Position numbers and translations under genes: made by a program
Part shown: one piece after another, positions 23,801 to 36,177 of the stretch
Layout of the letters: each line of letters starts with the position of its first letter
Position numbering within the stretch: the first letter of the stretch is position 1
Source: Trichobilharzia szidati
Lineage: Eukaryota; Platyhelminthes; Trematoda; Strigeidida; Schistosomatidae
Assembly: GCA_944472155.2 (NCBI GenBank)
Contig: OX235273.1
Span: 83,074,793 to 83,138,792 of the forward strand
Direction of reading: 5' to 3'
Length of the DNA stretch: 64,000 bases
Notes under the pieces: generated by a model
The model's input: only the letters and a program-made list of their open reading frames with translations
Told to the model about the DNA's origin: nothing
The model's database searches: none

Positions 23801-26800
23801 GATATCACTTTCGTAAGGATAAGGAAAGTTGGTGGAAATTTATAAAATTGTCTACCTGTATTTTTTCATCGTACAAAGTGCAGGGTTATCAAAATTTGCC
23901 AAACACTATCACTTTGTGTTCTGTTAATCATAATGGTCATTTAAGTTTCAGTACTATGGAGAATTACAAGTGGGAACGCCACCACAAACGTTTCGTGTAC
24001 TCTTCGACACAGGATCAACCGACACCTGGCTTCCATCAAGAAAATGTTGGTTTCTAGATATCTCGTGTTGGTTCATTCGATTTTATGACAGTTCGAAATC
24101 ATCAACTTATCAGTCAAATGGAACAAAGTTTGAGGTAAAATACATCGTTGGTAGTTACTCTGGATTTTGGAGCATGGATACAATGCAGGTACTGTGGTTT
24201 TACGGTTTGAAGTAACACTGGTTTTAGATAAACTCCTTAGTTGTTCACAATCAGGCGTTTGCTGAAGTAACAAATGTATTCTCTGATGACTTCTTTGCTA
24301 ATGAATTCGATGGAATAATTGGTATGTCAAGGAGAAATGTGTCAATATATGGGAACACTCCATTCTTCCCCAACATACTTTCTCAATCCAAGGATATGGA
24401 TCCAGTGTTTTCATTCTATTTGAGTCGGTAGGTTCTCAATCTACAGCATGATATCAGTGAAGTTACAATGAGCTATGGATGGATCGGGGAAGATTTACTG
24501 ATATTCACGAATGTTCGTTTCCACATTGTGTGATAGTTTGTTATTTGGAATACTGAGAAGTAAATACGTTCAAGTAGCTTAAGACCAAAGCGAAGCACAA
24601 TCTTTTGTTATGAAATTGTTCGTACAATTTCGTGAAATGTTGTTTCAAACTGAATAAATTATTTTGGGAGCGAACCAACCAGGAACCGATTGTGAAACAA
24701 ATAGGCAGGAAGAAATGGAAATGGATTGGCCATACTCTTAGGAAACCACCAAGTGACATCACTAGACAAGCCCTTGAGTGGAACCCGAAAGGGAAGCGGC
24801 GAGTTGGTCGTCCAAGGGTGACCTCCAAAGCCTCAGGATGGTCGGGGGTGGGTGCCTTGCGCTGCTGGTTGGCCACCCCTCCACACACCTCTTGAAATGC
24901 TTCCATATGACCGGGCGTCTTACACAGCCTCTCCTGAGGAAGTCCTACTCACTGCCTTCACGTGGCGGAGGTGTTTTTCACCAAAGTGAGAGGGCGAAAG
25001 CGGATGCCCAGCGCTCTTCACCGGGTTGACTATCCATTGGATGACAGTCTAGGGGAGATGGCTAAACCCTGATTCCAAACCTCCAACGACTGGCGTATGA
25101 AGCTCACTGGAGCTCACCGGCAGACGTATGGACAAAGGGCTTGTTGGATGTCCTGGATGTCTGGCCCCATTCAAAAAATCGTATGAACCGAACTCCGGTC
25201 ACCGGCTGCCAATGGATAGTGGAATCCCTACTCCACTCCTACTGCCTTGTAGGTCACACTTGGTTGTGTAAAGGCTAGAGCTGCACTCTCAAAAAAAAGG
25301 CCGAGCGATTGTGGGGACATCACTCGTACCGAATTCCCATGAAACTTCATGAACTCTCTCACAAACGACTATCGCCGCGCCTGGGCAGCGATGATTCGAG
25401 ATGTTCATGAAGCCGGCTCATCCTCCCGTAGGAGATAGCCGAAGTGAAGAAGACTTGGAGGAGGTCATGTGAAGAGGAGATGAAAACGTGTGGGCAGACA
25501 TGGAGCCAGGTGAAGACTCTAGCAATGGAGACGCACGGCTGAAGCCCTATGTTCCTGTAGGAATTAAAGGATACAACAACAAAACAACAATAGGGGATAT
25601 CTGGTGATGAAGAAAGTACGAAGCAACAACCATAAAAAGGCTGTCACACGAACATTGTTCGAAACATACGAAATGAAAGGCTTTTGGCATAATCTACTCC
25701 TCATATTCATGAGTTCTAGTGGGTGGGTCGATCACATGCAAGATATTCAAGTGATGATTAATTTTAAGTGATACAAGCATCCAAGGTACTTACTAAATGA
25801 TATCGTTGTTTAAAATCATATTACTCGACACTACTTTTGAGTAACAAGTGAACGAATACAAACTTTCCCCTCCATGATGTCTAATGACACTACAAGATTT
25901 GAAACAATAACCAGTCGTAACACTGTGAAAGTTTATCATATCCGAATGTAGAAACAGTAAGCACAAAGACGTGCAGAATCAGAGATTTATGAGTGTTAAA
26001 ATATGTTGGAGCTAATAGTTAATTCATTCCCTAGTTCCACCACAGTCTGTGTAAGTGTTTCTTACTATCATTCTGAAATACGCTTTCGAACATCTTTTCA
26101 CCTAGTGATAAAGATAGCACTTCATAAATGTATACTCGACGACTATTCAGTATGAGCACCATCTCCCAGCCCCAAGAATGTATAAAAGGAAATGTGGCAT
26201 GATATTTCGAAACTGCTGCTAGATTACTTTATGAGTAATGTTCCCATGCATTGGAATTTCACGTAAATTTCTACGACACGTTTATTATGATTACCATTCA
26301 CTTTCCCACTGATGAAATATGAATTTGAACTCACCTCTAGCCTTGTAATCAACACACAATTATTATTTCTTGTATTTTGTAGGAAGAATGGTCTTGCTGG
26401 TGGAGAGATGGTGCTGGGTGGTGTTGATCCTGAATATTTTACTGGAGATTTCGAAAACTTGCCTGTCCTCTCTGCAAATCGTTGGATTGTTAACATCAAA
26501 AGGTAATTAGTGCATACATACTTGAATGAAGTTATTTACAAAGAATTCATCATCTTTCATATGCTTATGAAGATCGCAGGAAACAATTGCATGCTTATCA
26601 CATTCGTATCGTCTTAGCGAAGTACTTTAGCATAATGGTGATTCTTATGTGTCGTAGTAATAGAAGTCATATATTCTCGTATTCATTCACTGAACGAAAT
26701 AAGATTTGAAAATTCCAAATGATTGAAAATAAATCGTTTACATTGATATCGCCATAGTATATTCGGAACAAGATTAACTTGGGCAAGCATTTCTTTGCAG

Positions 26801-29482
26801 TCAGTTCTCATCCAAACTTTGTGGCGACAAATACATGAATTGTAGAATTTATCAGCCAGTAAATGAAAATCAGAACTGTGAGAAAATGTTTCAGAGTATA
26901 AGTACATAAAGGCGCAATTCGTGGGAGCCATATCTACTGATAAATTAAGTCGCAGGTTGATTAGAACTATTGAAAGAAATTTCAGTGCCTCGGAATTACA
27001 CACTAATTTCTGAACCGGACCTATACTGACAAACTTCATTAAAGGTAAGTTACCATTGATGGTCACATCAGCACGTGTATACGAATTTAGCGGGTTCTGT
27101 GGAGTTAGTTGTTTAGGCCGTATTCATGTGAGAGTTTGGCTTGGAAAAGCAGTAATCAGGTGAACAAATAGTGTGGGCTTCCCGCATTTAGTGGATAGTG
27201 AACATCACATAAAACAGATGAGGAATTTGCAGTCGTATACTGAGCACCAAACAATCTGCGGTTACGTCTCCTGAAGATACAGAGATGAATGAGAACACAC
27301 CTGACGTGTGTACCAAAATGTACATTTGTAAAGACAGAAGACAAGGGCCAGGCAACAGATAGTTTATTGAGAAAATCAAGAGATATTTATAGATTTTTAT
27401 GTACATTATAATTCGTTATTTTAGCAGAGAAGCAAAGTCTTCTAGTTGGTTTTACTTGCTGAAGGTTATTGTGTACTGCTTGTGACCGTTGCTTACAAGG
27501 TTATCCATATATCTGCGAATCGTATTTGCACACGCTAAGTCTGCTTTGATTGGTTGTTGAGTTCCTCAAGGTTAGTCTTTTTTCTTGTTATTGTCTTTTC
27601 TCATGACCGTGATTCGGGACGTAAACACTGACGTCAATTATTGTCTACAATTTCGTCTTGCTGACAGCAGTCACCACACATTCACCTCATAATTTCATTT
27701 TGGATTACTCTCTTCTTACTCCTCTTCACTGCCATTATTGTCGTTATTGTCTTTTATCCTGCGGATTTTCAATAGACTTCTGTTGTCTCTATTAGCTGAG
27801 TTCATTTCACTATATGTTCACTAAATTTTTTCATCATATGCTTCAGCTGTCATCCCTGGAACTCACATTCAGCAAACCCAACTTACTTATACTTCTGTAG
27901 TATTGATATGTTTTCAGAGCAAAACAATTAGAGGGGACAATTGCTTTTGATAGATTCTCCTTCAGACTCCACAACTATTTATACATTAATCTTTGGCTCA
28001 GAAAAGTCACTAAAGCCAAGCTAGATTCATATCAGAAATTATATTGTGGTACTGGTACCCGATTGAATAATAGTCAGTTGGTTTTGACTGTTGCTTAAAT
28101 CCATATGAAATGTGTAGTCAATAAGCACGTGGGACTAAATCAGATTAAATAATTCAGTGGTGTGTGTTTGTGCATGTAAACTCGACAAAAAGTACAGATT
28201 TATTGGGCGAGTGTAGTTAGTGACGTTAGAGACAACATAATTACTGCTTATTAGGAAGAGTAGTTTTGTGATCAATACACCATTTGTTGTAGAGACTAGT
28301 TAATGTTCCAACTACGTTTTACCCTGTTTAGCTTGAAGGTGAATGGAGTGGAGTACTGCGATGCAGCATGCTCTGGTATTATAGATACTGGGACATCCTT
28401 GATAGTCGGATCTAATGCAGTGGTGGGTAAAATTAATTCCCAACTCGGTGCCGTATCTGCAACGGATGGGGAGTATAAAGTCGACTGCGGTAATCTCAAT
28501 AACCTTCCTCCCATTGAGTTTATCTTCAAGGAGAGAAGATATGTATATCAAGCAAAAGATTACGTGGTTAAAGTAAGTATAGATTTTCAGTTGAATTTTC
28601 TGATATTCTGTGATGAGCAAACGTTTATTCATTCTTCGTTGTGAATATTTCAACCATCATTTTATTTTAAATCGTCAGTGAATAAAGTATGCCCGAATTG
28701 ATAGCCAGGTATCGCTGAGTCAGTCAAAGTAAGTCATCCGTCCTACAAAAACGCGTAAATCATACTTGTTGTTATGAAATAAATTTCAACACATTTTGAA
28801 CTCCATGTGAACAGATAGACAGTGTCACTGTTATTCATTTATAAGAGTAAGTTTTTCTTTGTGAGCGATATGTTCTTCTAATAAGCATTTTCATGGAACT
28901 ATTTCAATCCAGTCGTGTCACAAAGTCGGCATTAGGTTGACTAAGTCCTTCGTCCCCGATTCCGAGCACCTATCATAAATATATGCGTAATAATACACTG
29001 TTCTACCTATAACAAAAACAGGGATTATCTTTGTTGCTCACTAGATTCAGCAACTTCCGGATCTTCTGTTGCATTTGGATTTTCGAAGACGAAGCTACAG
29101 CTGATCAGCTAAATGACTCACAATGACTCAAATATCAATAGGACAAATTTCAAGAATCCAGGCAGATTGATCGGGTACGATGACACTAAAATTGCGATAG
29201 TGGGTGAGATAAAATGACGAAGTAGTTGAATTAGAATTCTGATGCAATTATTATCTATAGTCATTTCTAGACACTGAATTAAAGAAATCTGAAGAAGGTC
29301 TTTCCATTTTCACGTTTCAGGATTCCAACTGGCTATCAACAGACTGTCTATCACCTTTCAGAGGCAGTGGTAAATTGTCCAAGGGATTCTGGATTCTTGG
29401 CGATGTATTCATGAGAAAATTCTACACTGTATTCGATTTCGGTGAGAGGGAGATAAGATTGGCTGATGTTAACGATGGATAA
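20812..29482 (+). CDS. Cathepsin D-like aspartic peptidase, complete, six exons, both catalytic Asp present
   Basis: Exons are 20,812-21,009, 23,952-24,188, 24,255-24,427, 26,383-26,502, 28,332-28,572 and 29,321-29,482, all with GT/AG ends and matching phases, giving 376 residues. Residues 1-15 are a signal peptide ending VNS. Residues 16-66 are an A1 propeptide. The first catalytic motif FDTGST has Asp at 85, the small disulfide pair is C98 and C105, NGT in SNGTKF is a glycosylation site, and the flap Tyr is 130 ([10 protein letters not shown]). GGEMVLGG is in exon 4. The second motif IIDTGTS has Asp at 261. LPPIEF and FWILGDVF close the fold. Intron 2 is only 66 nt, and the strand usually found between DTMQ and AFAEV is shortened. 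Secretory or lysosomal (gut) haemoglobin digestion is the known family role in schistosomes; its use here is inferred. No polyproline cathepsin D loop is seen. Confidence 0.88.
22330..23385 (+). mobile_element. Decayed RTE-clade remnant in intron 1
   Basis: The frame 22,487-22,897 has a basic run [12 protein letters not shown] like the linker before the RT of RTE elements. Then [17 protein letters not shown] near 22,960-23,000 resembles the RT entry motif, and near 23,290 a piece like [14 protein letters not shown] matches the late polyprotein. The order is correct for a plus-strand copy. It is non-functional. Confidence 0.6.
23386..23630 (-). mobile_element. tRNA-derived SINE with an RTE-type 3' tail
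   Basis: On the minus strand the head contains a box A-like TGAGTCAGTGGTACAAAGG and a box B GGGGTTCGATCCCC (plus-strand 23,555-23,568). A body of about 100 bp follows, then ggcttgaagccctatgttcc and actgggagcgtgaagg. That tail is the 3' end of the SR2-like RTE element (compare 12,420-12,475 reversed and 25,545-25,570). SINEs that borrow the tail of a partner LINE are known, and this looks like such a pair. Confidence 0.7.
24660..25570 (+). mobile_element. RTE-clade 3' fragment in intron 3, split by a nested insertion
   Basis: From 24,665 the frame reads [31 protein letters not shown], then GRPRVTS up to about 24,826. It resumes near 25,445 (tggaggaggtcatgtgaaga, gggcagacatggagcc) and ends at 25,545-25,570 with gaagccctatgttcc. 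The interrupted halves join in the same order as in 12,420-12,710 reversed. Confidence 0.8.
24829..25444 (+). mobile_element. GC-rich insertion nested in the RTE fragment
   Basis: About 615 bp that is clearly richer in G and C than the neighbourhood, beginning cctcaggatggtcgggggtg. No frame crosses it. It resembles the 5' untranslated part of a non-LTR element more than a gene, but I cannot assign it to a family with confidence. It could be a 5' piece of another RTE copy joined here. Confidence 0.45.
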
Positions 29483-29539
29483 AGCCTTTGGTACCGAAAC
29501 CAGTAAATCACTGAACATAAACATGTTTTACGAAATAAA
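29483..29539 (+). terminator. 3' UTR with polyadenylation signal AATAAA
   Basis: AATAAA at 29,534-29,539, 52 bp past the stop of the complete gene. The equivalent place after exon 6 in the 2,991-bp units reads AATAAT. Confidence 0.6.
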
Positions 29540-32500
29540 TTAAGAAGTTCTTGTTTAGCACATATCATTTATTTCTTGAAGATCTTTCGAAAAATGGATA
29601 ATTGCTGAGGGTGTATACGTCCGTTTAGAATAGTATCACCTGTGGCATTTTAATAACTACATCGGGAAACGCTTTTAATATATTGAATTTCAGTCTACAA
29701 AATTATTTGAGGAACCTGCCTTTTTTAAATAAGCAACTAAAATGAGCATTTTAATGATCACATACCAACTAAACTAAAAATAAACTTTCATGAGAACATG
29801 GCAAGTTAAGTTTCACGAATTTTGCGATTTTCGAGGTGAACAATAGCATACGAAGGACATAACTGTTCGTTATTTGGATCTCAAGTTGAAGTTTTCCATC
29901 TCAGAAAGTTGACATTTCTGTCTTGCTGATGAATATCTGATTAACTGTACTTGTCTACCGGTTAGTTAATGCTTCTGCATATTTCATCTGTTTCGTAATT
30001 CATACATTCACATTGATCCACCATGTGAATCACAAACTGTTCTGAGAATTTATATTTTCACAAGATTTCTACAACATAATCGTCTTGAGAGTGTTGCTGG
30101 CGTTCTCCAGCGAACGTATTCGCACATAACTTTGCCTGAAGAAATCAGACAAACTGTGCAAAGACCTCAGACAATAATCATTCAATATTTTAGTTTGCCT
30201 GATACCACCCTGCTTTGATAGTTAATGATTGCATTATATCCACCGCCTATGGTGTATATATGAACTTTAGAATTCGATGTCCCATCAAGAGTAAAACTCG
30301 TCACCTTGACATTCTAGTTGAGCATATGTATCAGAATGACCCAATAAGCTATATTAGTCAAGACGAGCTCTCTCGAAGACGTTCATGTATCAGAAAGATA
30401 ATCTGGCTAGTGAATTGACTAAAATCACTTACAATCATAGTGTGCGTTACTTTAATTATGATCGTCATTTGGCATTTAAGAGATTGAGGCATTCCTTATA
30501 CAACGAAAGTGTTGAAATTCAAAAATACACCCAACCAAAATGGTTGATCTACAAAATTTATCATATTGGTATCAGGAGGTTGTTTCAGTAAGGGCAGCAT
30601 CAGCCTCTGGATCAATGTCTACGACAATGATGGAGTATCTTTAAACTCACCTCTGCTTACTCAAATAACTAGATGTTGTTTGGACAGAGTAAAGGATAAG
30701 GTTTTTCGGAATACGTCATGTTTGATGCTAGGATCATGTAGGATCAAAATCGAAGTTAGCTCAGATTTGCTGATTGAAGTATCCTGACACTGCGTAACTA
30801 TTACTAACTATTTATTATTAAATGATAATTGAGAAACAAGCCTTTAACTACATTTCATGAAGTGATAGGTGATCACCTGTGAGATTCCACCCCTAAATGT
30901 AAATTAGCATAGGATGTAACCTAGAAAGTACTATAAAATTATAAACTACAACAGTTTTAACCTCAATAGACTGCCACATAAAATTACACCAAAGTTACGT
31001 ATAAAAAATTCAACAGAATCTTTGGAGATTCTAAATATGATTATATTCGTTGGATAATATGTTCAGCTTGTGATAGAATGTTCATCGAACAAGCTCCTTG
31101 AGAAGCCAAGCTGGGAACAAGGAGTATGCTGAACCTACTGTTTGATCACCTGAAAGCTTAATAGGACATGAAAAATTCGAAAAATCTTCAACTGCGACCT
31201 GACGTACTCATACGTGGGACCATAATACTGTCTTTCTTAATGACAGAATCATTCAGTAGAGTCGGCATGTAATAAGGGGTCTTATAACAGAAGCATCACA
31301 CGTGAGACAAAATCCAATTTATACGAATAGGAACGGGTGAACAGGACAACATTTGAGCTGGTTTTAGGAGTTTATCAGCCGCTAAATTTATCACTGTTTA
31401 CAAATAAATTTGTTTACCTAAGCAATCTAGAGCTGACAAATCTTCACTCCATGTTTGTTTCAAATGCCTCCATCAGTTTCTTTGTGTTTGTCAAAACAGG
31501 TGATGACAAAGAAATATCTGAGCTTATTCCAAGAAACTTGCTGATGAAAGCCACTTCAATATTCAGCACTGCAACTACTTCTCACATTAGGAATGTTAGT
31601 CCTGAAATAAAAACTCACGCTTTTTAGCATACTGAAAAATATGCACATATGCAAGTGCGTTATTATCACTTCAATTCGGTCAGTTGTTGTACTTAGCCTC
31701 ACGTCGTGAGCGAGTGTAATTTGTGCTTAAATCGTTGGGAAGTTTCTATTCACTGAATGAATTTAGAATGGCATCTAATGAAAGGCTTTTGATTAAATTT
31801 CATAAGTTCCTAATTTGAAATGCATGAATTTCTAAAGAAGAATTTAATATGGTGCTTTTATGGTGCTTCACCAATGGTATAACAAGCTTGTCATTAACTT
31901 GTGAAGTTAGTCATAAAAAGAATGACCCTGCGATTTGTGAGACGAAAAATAATGTAGACGCATAATAACACAGAGAAATGTTTGGATCGACGCAGTAGAT
32001 CGATGCTAAGTAAGAGGAATATTCAGGTTCCGTAATGGTGGATTGAAAGAGAGGGAATAAAACAGTCTTCAACTATTATGCCACAAGAGTATGGAAATAA
32101 TTTGGGTAAAACATAGTACTGTATTGAGTAGGTTTATTTTATATAGCACACAGTTATATAGTGTTTGTCACTTGTCCGAGAAACAGAATCTTGAAGAGAA
32201 TATAGAGGAAATGGGAGGGGAACTGTAAGTGGTCTGATAATGGTGGAGGTGCAGTGTTATTAGATGAGGACGACTGCGTGAAAGAAATGTTATCGATTTT
32301 GAAAAGTCAAACTAAGTATCAGTTTAAATGTCAAAGCTGAGTAACGAATGAGTGATTGTCTTAGGAAGTTGCATTGGAGAGTAATGATGTCGACAACGAT
32401 GTATGAATTGATGAATCCAACAGAGATCAACGCTTCACAACTTTAAGATCTACCCAAATTGTGAGCATCGCAAGATCCTACTCGTTTAGTTTTAGATATG

Positions 32501-34460
32501 TTTGAGTCAGTATATCACTGAAACTAAAACTGATTGGTTGAAATTCGTGGACTTTTGCACGAAAAAATTATGAGATACAGATTTAATGCACTTTGTCTTC
32601 TCCTGCAGAATATCTGAGAAGGAATGTAACTAACAATACTTTAATATCCACTGATTCATCCTCCTTGCTCACAAATGTTGAGACAGTAGACTACATATGC
32701 CAACCAATTAGTCGAAGTCAATAGGACAAGTGATTACCCTGTCTGGCAGCAAAGTTGCTCGTTTAATATATAATGTACACTTTGTATTCAACAATATATA
32801 ATACCGACAACTAGATAGAATCTGTATGGGCTCACAATCAGATCCAATTCTAGAGGACATTTACCTTGTGGAATTGAAAGTGGTCTGTTGAAGCACATTA
32901 TCGCTATACAGTTGTCTGAATTCATGAGAATATTAATAAGAATGAATTATTCATGAAATTCAATAATATCCGCTCTTGTCTCATTTCTACGCAACAACTG
33001 CATCAGCAGAGCACACTGTATTTTCCGGAGGTCTTGACAAGTAGGAAAGAAAATGGGTCACTTGGAAGAAGCATGTATGAGGAAGACACATTCACAGTGC
33101 AGTACACGTACTTCCTTAGTTATGTACGTATTAAATGCTATAGAAATATTGTGAAATGTCTTGAGAACACAACAAGAAGCATTAGTAGGAAAGACTATTT
33201 GAAACACCATATTGAACATGTATAGTCAACTAGTTTTGTTTCATAATCTGAAGGTCTAAGGTTCTGCAGGTGGTGTAGCCATGGGTGTGCACTGCCAAAG
33301 AGTCCCAAAATCAGACTAAATAGTTGTTGAGTGCTCTCTGGATTTCACTGATCATTTCATTGGTCTTTACCTAATCAAACAGCTGTTCATGGTCCCTTGA
33401 TAGATGTGATTTTTCGGGACAGTTTCAAAAAATGAACATATGAGCAAATTTGATAGAAACATAAAAATGTTGACGAAATGGAAGGAACTATTATATCAGA
33501 AATATAATATTTCCCATTGTGACATAAGGAACGCACTATTCGTCAAGGGGACTCTTCAACAAATTTATTATCACATTGTAAATTTGTTAACCTATGACTT
33601 GTAAGAAACTACATTCTGTGAGGAAATTTAAACAAAAGGTGTGAATACTCATGTTAATAATGCGATATGCAATAAAATATTTGTGATTATAATCACATTT
33701 TGAGATTGATAGGTAAAAGAAGTTACATCACACCTAAAATAGTTCATAAAATGTGTAGATCTTGAGAAGGGAATTGAAATTAATACGATTATTATGATTA
33801 GTAGCCAAACTGAAGCATTTGGTCACATGGTGAGAAGTTTAATAAGACAGATTTCAACATTGCAAAACGTGTATACATTTAATAAGAACAACTAGAGGAA
33901 CAAGTGAAATAATATCGAAAAGTGTTCAAAGTCAAAGCACCGAAAATAACAATCAGAAAGATAAGGGGAATGTCCATAGATCAAATGAATTTGATGGAGA
34001 AAATAAGAACTTTACCCCCCCCCTCTTTGTTATACGTCAAAGGTAGAAATACTTTTATCTTCATAATTTTCACATAAAGTCCTATTCATTTCTATTTGTT
34101 ATTTTACTCCTACTGATATGACTATATTTCCAACCTTACCGTCCCTTGCATGAAAACAGTTAAAGATTTGAAACCAAGCAGGCTGGGATAGAAGTCACCG
34201 AAAAGCATTTGTTAACTCCGATGTTCCTTATTCAGAATATCAAAACAGAATTTTCAATTAAACAAATTAAACATATTCAGATATATCTCGAATGAACTAT
34301 GTTTATTGCGATGAAAACTCAGTCACATACATGTATATTGCATCCCAAATGCAACCATGATGTAAACAATACAGAATCACCACTATACATGAAATAAGTT
34401 CACACGTATCATGATTTTCACATATTACGATATAACACACCAACAACAGACTAAATCTAG
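29540..34460. other. Intergenic, mostly featureless
   Basis: No gene is supported across nearly 5 kb. Short plus-strand frames at 30,215-30,787, 31,337-31,627 and 32,953-33,225 show no signal peptide, repeat or domain and no coding-like composition. A poly-C run lies at about 34,015-34,022. A degraded ribozyme-family repeat is listed separately at 33,270. Confidence 0.55.
33270..33370 (+). mobile_element. Degraded hammerhead-bearing retroposon
   Basis: The run from tgcactgccaaagagtccc, aaaatcagactaaatag and gagtgctctctgg is collinear with 45,020-45,085 (gcgtactgatgaagggtccc, aaactaggacgaaacag, cagtactcccagg). The CTGATGA and GAAAC boxes are both destroyed. Confidence 0.45.
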
Positions 34461-34467
34461 ATGATCA

Positions 34468-34572
34468 CCAATCAGAAATTCCGTCCTGACGAGCATGTCA
34501 ATATAACAGTGTGTAGATATAAGCAGAAAGACACTGCCAACGTTTACGCTTCTCCTTTGAGTATTCATTGCA
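34468..34572 (+). promoter_or_regulatory. Conserved upstream block of the first 2,991-bp unit
   Basis: CCAATCAG begins at 34,468. The gagcatgtcaatataacagt run before the ATG is shared with the later units, but the first unit has TAGATATAAGC where the others have TATATAAAC, so its TATA-like motif is weaker. Confidence 0.45.
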
Positions 34573-36177
34573 ATGAATCTGATCATACTTCTCATCTGTC
34601 TGTATCATGTAAATTCTGAGATAATCAAGATTCCTTTGCATCCCGTGACTGGAATTAAGTCAATTCTAAATCCGTATTGGAAGTTCTTGAGGGGAATACA
34701 GCGAAGCTGGATGAAATTATGGAGTGGAGGAGAAACACCAACGCCAGAACTCCTGTACAACTATGAAAATGTTAGTGAGACAGATTATGTGATAATTAGT
34801 CATGTTTTTTGATTAATTCAAATAAACATACCATATTGTGCATTGATTTAAGCAGATGTTATCTTTCGTCCTATACACAGTGATGTTCTTCTAGTACATT
34901 ACATTCCGCACATTATCTCATAGAGACGTTATTTGCGAGAATCAGAGTTCTACTTAAGCTGTTGAAAGTTAATGAATGTGTGTGTAATATTTTGTAAGAA
35001 GTGGTTGTCCTTCCATCTCCCGGGTCAAAGAATAAGTAAACAGTGAAGATCTGTGTGATTACTAAAAATTTATCATTCTTAACGTATTCCATGTGATCGC
35101 TGAGGTGAGGCATGGGAAGAAGTGTTTTAGATCAGAATTAGTTATTGATATATGTATATATATGCGTCGGTGATACACTGGTTAGGAATCTCGCCGACCA
35201 TGGTCCGGGGTTCGACCTCCTGCAGACGCACACCTAATATCTATGACCGGCCTGCAGAATTTGAGCTACCAATATCACATGCTGAAAACTCCATACTTGT
35301 ATCAAAAAGACTGTGTGAAGTCAAGCTATAATAAAATAAATTATAAAAATAAAATAGCCAATGAAAAAATAAAAATAAAGTTATAGGTGACATTCATAAC
35401 ACTCTATGCGACTATTAGATCAATAACCCTTCAGACACAACTACTGAAGTTCGATTTGCCAATATTTGTTTTTTGTAGTATCTGTTTATTGGCCATGAAT
35501 CATACAGAATAAAAGTATATCTCCATTTACTGCACCAGCATATCTTCTGACTTATAGTAGTTACTCAAAATAAATGACTGTTTCACATAGAAGATGAGGA
35601 GTCAAAATTGAGACAAAGTATTACTTCATGGATTTGATTCGCTTACTTTACAAACTAAGTGAAATGCACTGCTCATTTGATAACATTGGTTCATCCAATT
35701 CTGCCCACAGTTTTACGTCTAGACAATCATTAGTATTATCCTATCATATCACATAAACAATATAGCTATTATCGACCTCTTATGAAACATCCGATCTCCA
35801 AAGGACGCCATTTGGAAGCCTCAATAAAAAATGAGTGTTCCACCGTCCTTAACAATTTCACTCAGCTGTGTTATACTCAGTGTTCTATATATGTACAACC
35901 AGTGATTATTTAGGGTGATATGCGATTTTCGGTCACGGAGTGATTCAGACCATAGTCTTCAACGTTTTTTGAAAAAAACAGATTGTAAAACATGTGACTT
36001 ACTTTTCTATTTCAGGATGTCAACTGGCTATCTACAGAATGCCTGTCACCTCTCACAGGTAGTGATAAACTCGCTGATGGATACTGGGATCTTGGTGATA
36101 TATTCATGATGAAGTTTTACACTGTATTCGATTTCGGTGAGAAGGAGATAAGGTTAGCTGATGTTGACGATGGATAA
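34573..36177 (+). CDS. Mini-gene 1: propeptide exon joined to C-terminal exon
   Basis: Exon 1 (34,573-34,770) encodes a signal peptide (about 15 residues, ending VNS) and A1 propeptide; exon 6 (36,016-36,177) encodes DVNWLSTECLSP, YWDLGDIF and [16 protein letters not shown], ending TAA. Both junctions are phase 0, so splicing gives a continuous 119-residue secreted protein without any catalytic residue. Exons 2-5 are absent from the 1,245-bp intron. The donor is GTTAGT rather than GTAAGT. If it is not used, translation ends after 79 residues at 34,812. Codons are intact in all three copies. It may be a deletion-born pseudogene or a small secreted protein; A1 propeptides can inhibit their enzymes, so an inhibitor role is conceivable. 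Confidence 0.6.
35164..35383 (+). mobile_element. tRNA-derived SINE in unit 1
   Basis: The head 35,164-35,229 starts GCGTC and ends GACGC, so the acceptor-like ends pair. It has a box A-like TGATACACTGGTTAGGA and a box B GGTTCGACCTC. The central run gccgaccatggtccggggtt is nearly the same as in the SINE at 23,386-23,630, so both heads share an origin. The body runs to an A-rich tail ending about 35,383. D-stem and anticodon stem do not form properly, so it is not a working tRNA. Confidence 0.65.

Noticed and set aside
30215..33225. Small genes in the long intergenic region
   Set aside because: The frames are short, lack family features and have no splice or promoter context like that of the protease genes.
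35164..35229. Functional tRNA gene
   Set aside because: Box A and box B and acceptor-like ends are present, but D and anticodon stems do not form and an A-rich retroposon body follows.
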